From: an uncultured Brachyspira sp.
GTDB taxonomy: Bacteria; Spirochaetota; Brachyspiria; Brachyspirales; Brachyspiraceae
Direction: 5' to 3'
NCBI GenBank assembly: GCA_944392715.1
Contig: CALXXQ010000041.1
Coordinates: 1-37,060 of the forward strand
Length of the DNA stretch: 37,060 nucleotides
Part shown: positions 34,521-37,060 of the stretch, piece after piece
Layout of the letters: each line of letters starts with the position of its first letter
Numbering within the stretch: the stretch's first letter is position 1
Position numbers and translations under genes: made by a program
The notes under the pieces: generated by a model
What the model was told of the DNA's origin: nothing
Databases searched by the model: none
Seen by the model: only the letters and a program-made list of their open reading frames with translations

Positions 34521-36083
34521 TTATAAGCTTTCTTCATCTACTTCAGTTGCCTGCAAACGGCTTTTTAATTTATCTATCATATTTCCTTCTACAGCCCTTT
34601 GAAACTGTATAGCAACATCTTTATTTTTAGTAAATCTAGGTATTGCTTTAGCTACCAAATCATTGATTCTTTTATCTGATTGAGTCATGTCAAATATATG
34701 ATCAGGCAATGCCACTATTAAAACAGCACCCTTACTTTCTATAGGATTGCCCTGAGATAATAAAGAATATATTGTAGGGCTTTCAGTTTCTATGAAAGAA
34801 AGTATTTTATTATAGAATATGCGTCTTTTATCAGTAGGACTTAAAGGAACATCATATTGCTGCTTATTTACATTATTTTCTGATTTTGTATTTACCTGCT
34901 GAGTATTTTCAAACATTTCATCTTCATTATTTAAAACAATACTTTGCATATTTGAAGAAATTATATCAACAGGTCTAATCAAATTATCAGTATTAAGAAG
35001 CAAAAGCATACGCATTTCAAATATAGTTCTAGGATTTGAAGCATTTCTTATTCTCTCTTCAGTAACTAATATATAATCAAGTATTCTTTCAATCTCATCA
35101 TCATTATAATGATTAACAAAAGCCTTTAAATCATCTCTCTCATTTTCAGTTATCTCTAATAATTTTATATCATCAATAGAGCTTTTCATCATAAGAACAA
35201 CTCTTAAATATTCAATTATGCTATTTATAAAAGTCCTAGGATCAACTGATTCTCCAAATAATTTTCTTACAAACTCAAAGTATTTCTTTTTATCTGAAAG
35301 CATCATAATATCAAAAAACTCTTTAACAAAAGAAAAATTATTTCCTCCCACAACAGCATTAACATCATCGCTAGTTATATACTTTTTATCAGTAGTATAA
35401 GCTATCATCTTTTCAAGTATAGTTTCACTGTCTCTAACAGATCCCCTAGCCTGCTTTGCAATTAAAAATATAGCCTCTTCATCATATTTAATATTTTCTT
35501 TATCAAGTATACCTTTTAATATTTTCTCTAAATCTTCTATACTTAAAGCTTTAAAAGTATATTGCTGACATCTGCTTCTTATAGTAGGAAGTACTCTGTC
35601 AGCTTCAGTAGTAGCAAGTATAAATACAACATGAGCAGGAGGCTCTTCTAATGTTTTAAGTAAAGCATTAAAAGCCTCATTAGTTATCTGATGCACCTCA
35701 TCTATAATATAAACTTTATATTTACCCGCTACAGGAGATATTCTAACATTTTCTATAATAGTTCTTATATTCTCTATACCCCTATTACTGGCACCATCAA
35801 TTTCTATAACATCAAGAGGAGTACCATTTTCTATTTGAGTACAAGAAGGACAAACTCCGCAAGGCTTATCAGTAGGCCCATTAACACAATTTAAAGCTTT
35901 AGCTATAATTCTTGCTAAAGAAGTTTTACCTACACCATGAGCACCTGAAAAAAGATATGCATGTGCTATTTTTTTCTGAGCTATACTTTTTGATATTGTT
36001 TTAGTAATATGTTCCTGTCCTATAACTTCTTCAAAAGTCTGAGGTCTGTATTTTCTTGCTATTACTTTATAATTTTCTGACAT
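34521..36083 (-). CDS. dnaX: DNA polymerase III subunit gamma/tau
   Basis: 520 aa. The N-terminal clamp-loader ATPase has ARKYRPQTFEEVIGQEH, Walker A GAHGVGKTS, the zinc-binding cysteines (CGVCPSC with an upstream Cys), Walker B IIDEVHQI, LLKTLEEPP, and sensor 1 FILATTEADRVLPTIRSRC. Domain III follows and then a short C-terminal region with a polar linker (about residues 385-410). It loads the sliding clamp. I saw no A-AAA-AAG-type slippery site in the linker, so no programmed frameshift is proposed. Its stop abuts the end of the DUF1905 remnant. Confidence 0.95.
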   Translation of the reverse strand: MSENYKVIARKYRPQTFEEVIGQEHITKTISKSIAQKKIAHAYLFSGAHGVGKTSLARIIAKALNCVNGPTDKPCGVCPSCTQIENGTPLDVIEIDGASNRGIENIRTIIENVRISPVAGKYKVYIIDEVHQITNEAFNALLKTLEEPPAHVVFILATTEADRVLPTIRSRCQQYTFKALSIEDLEKILKGILDKENIKYDEEAIFLIAKQARGSVRDSETILEKMIAYTTDKKYITSDDVNAVVGGNNFSFVKEFFDIMMLSDKKKYFEFVRKLFGESVDPRTFINSIIEYLRVVLMMKSSIDDIKLLEITENERDDLKAFVNHYNDDEIERILDYILVTEERIRNASNPRTIFEMRMLLLLNTDNLIRPVDIISSNMQSIVLNNEDEMFENTQQVNTKSENNVNKQQYDVPLSPTDKRRIFYNKILSFIETESPTIYSLLSQGNPIESKGAVLIVALPDHIFDMTQSDKRINDLVAKAIPRFTKNKDVAIQFQRAVEGNMIDKLKSRLQATEVDEESL

Positions 36084-36310
36084 ATATGATATTCCATTTA
36101 TTTTTTTATATTAAGCTATTTTAACAGAGTATCATTATTTGTCAATTTTGATTTTTAAAGCATAACTCAAATTATATCAAAATTAATTTTTTTATTTTAA
36201 CTATTGACTAAAAATATATATATTTATATAATTTATACATGGTGTTAGGTTTTATTCTAATTAGTAAAAGAACTTTATATATTTGTATGGATTAAGAGAG
36301 AGGTTATTTG

Positions 36311-36739
36311 ATGGATAATAATTCATATGAAGATGTATATGAAAAAATATTAAACAACTATGATGAATATCTTAAAGTGATAGATATATGCCATAATTTA
36401 TCTTCAATTAGAATTAATAATCTTATTAAGACTTTTGGAGGATATAATTATGAAAATGAATGTTATTACAAAGAAATAAAAAATGACAATATATCATATG
36501 CGATTGATATATATTGCGATAAAATGGACAGCACATCTTTAATTTTGCACTCAAGCAGAGGATGTGATGATTTGGAAAGACTTTTAGTTGAAGGCGAATG
36601 TATGTATGGTTTTTCTAAATCAGAAGATGAAGATACATTATATAGAAAATTTTCATTTCCAAAAGAAGAAAAGAAACTATTATTTATCACTGAAAAAATA
36701 ATTGATATTTTCAAAAATGAACTTCTTAATAATCAATAA
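36311..36739 (+). CDS. Hypothetical protein, 142 aa
   Basis: The start is taken at the ATG 36311 (a TTG at 36308 is in frame immediately before); GAGAGAGG lies about 7 nt upstream, a good ribosome site. The protein is acidic, mixed helix/strand, with several scattered cysteines, no signal peptide and no membrane helix. I do not recognise a family. It has a proper ribosome site and terminator, so it is probably a real gene. It lies between dnaX (divergent) and the V-ATPase proteolipid gene (convergent). Confidence 0.65.
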   Translation: MDNNSYEDVYEKILNNYDEYLKVIDICHNLSSIRINNLIKTFGGYNYENECYYKEIKNDNISYAIDIYCDKMDSTSLILHSSRGCDDLERLLVEGECMYGFSKSEDEDTLYRKFSFPKEEKKLLFITEKIIDIFKNELLNNQ

Positions 36740-36783
36740 AAATATTCATAATAAATAATATTATTTTTTATATTAGTCAATAA

Positions 36784-36828
36784 AAAAATCCGTAAGAGCT
36801 TTTGAAAACTCCTACGGATTTTTAATTT
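36784..36828. terminator. Bidirectional terminator between the hypothetical gene and V-ATPase subunit K
   Basis: AAAAATCCGTAAGAG (36784-36798) pairs with CTCCTACGGATTTTT (36809-36823) with one internal mismatch. A and T tracts on the two sides let it work in both directions. Confidence 0.9.
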
Positions 36829-36851
36829 ATCTCACTTTTATTAATTCTTAA

Positions 36852-37060
<209 letters not shown>

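Noticed and set aside
34840-34960. Programmed frameshift site for a short DnaX (gamma) form
   Set aside because: No A-AAA-AAG-like slippery heptamer seen in the linker region.

Overview
The window is very AT-rich. It carries paralogous 'variable surface protein' (Vsp) genes, V-type ATPase subunit K, many TPR proteins and a glycerol/rubrerythrin cluster. Together these point to an intestinal spirochaete of the genus Brachyspira; the species cannot be fixed from the sequence alone. Start codons are mostly ATG, with a few TTG. Shine-Dalgarno (SD) sites are usually GGAG/AAGG, but some genes have none.

Layout: (1) 1-5848, minus strand: start of an arginase-like gene, then, reading upstream, a glycerol-use cluster (GlpB-like FAD/NAD oxidoreductase, GlpA-like dehydrogenase with a BFD-type Fe-S tail, glpK, glpF) headed by a rubrerythrin. 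(2) 6146-10243: MFS exporter, small TPR protein, patatin-like lipase with a changed oxyanion motif, SGNH hydrolase, aldo/keto reductase. (3) 10305-15344: FtsQ-like protein and metG, divergent from a methyl-accepting chemotaxis protein. (4) 15513-18635: two paralogous SAM-methyltransferase genes flanking a metallo-beta-lactamase-fold hydrolase. The second methyltransferase has about 14.4 copies of a 7-bp tandem repeat between its promoter and its start codon, a candidate variable locus. (5) 18782-25764: exonuclease III, a STAS-YggT-TPR/Sel1 operon, DUF1858, DUF3108, an EamA permease and a MoxR-type ATPase. (6) 25942-30814: a tandem duplication of a two-gene module, vsp-rpn-vsp-rpn. (7) 30821-37060: recJ, a TPR protein overlapping a decayed DUF1905 gene, dnaX, an unknown 142-aa protein, and the C-terminal part of V-ATPase subunit K.

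The most interesting reading concerns the two Rpn-family nucleases. Each full-length gene has a -10 box ending 8 nt before its ATG and no SD, so it may be leaderless. Inside each gene, at the junction between the nuclease domain and the C-terminal tail, there is a strong SD (AAGGGGG) built from the only GGG glycine codon in the gene, followed at 5 nt by an in-frame ATG. The internal product would hold the GIEK/GIEQ tetrapeptide repeats (7 copies in one gene, 4 in the other) and a nearly invariant tail. This matches the architecture of the intragenic RpnL/RpnS toxin-antitoxin/anti-phage systems described in E. coli. Here it is embedded in a duplicated surface-antigen module with its own repeat-length variation, a combination I do not know to have been described.
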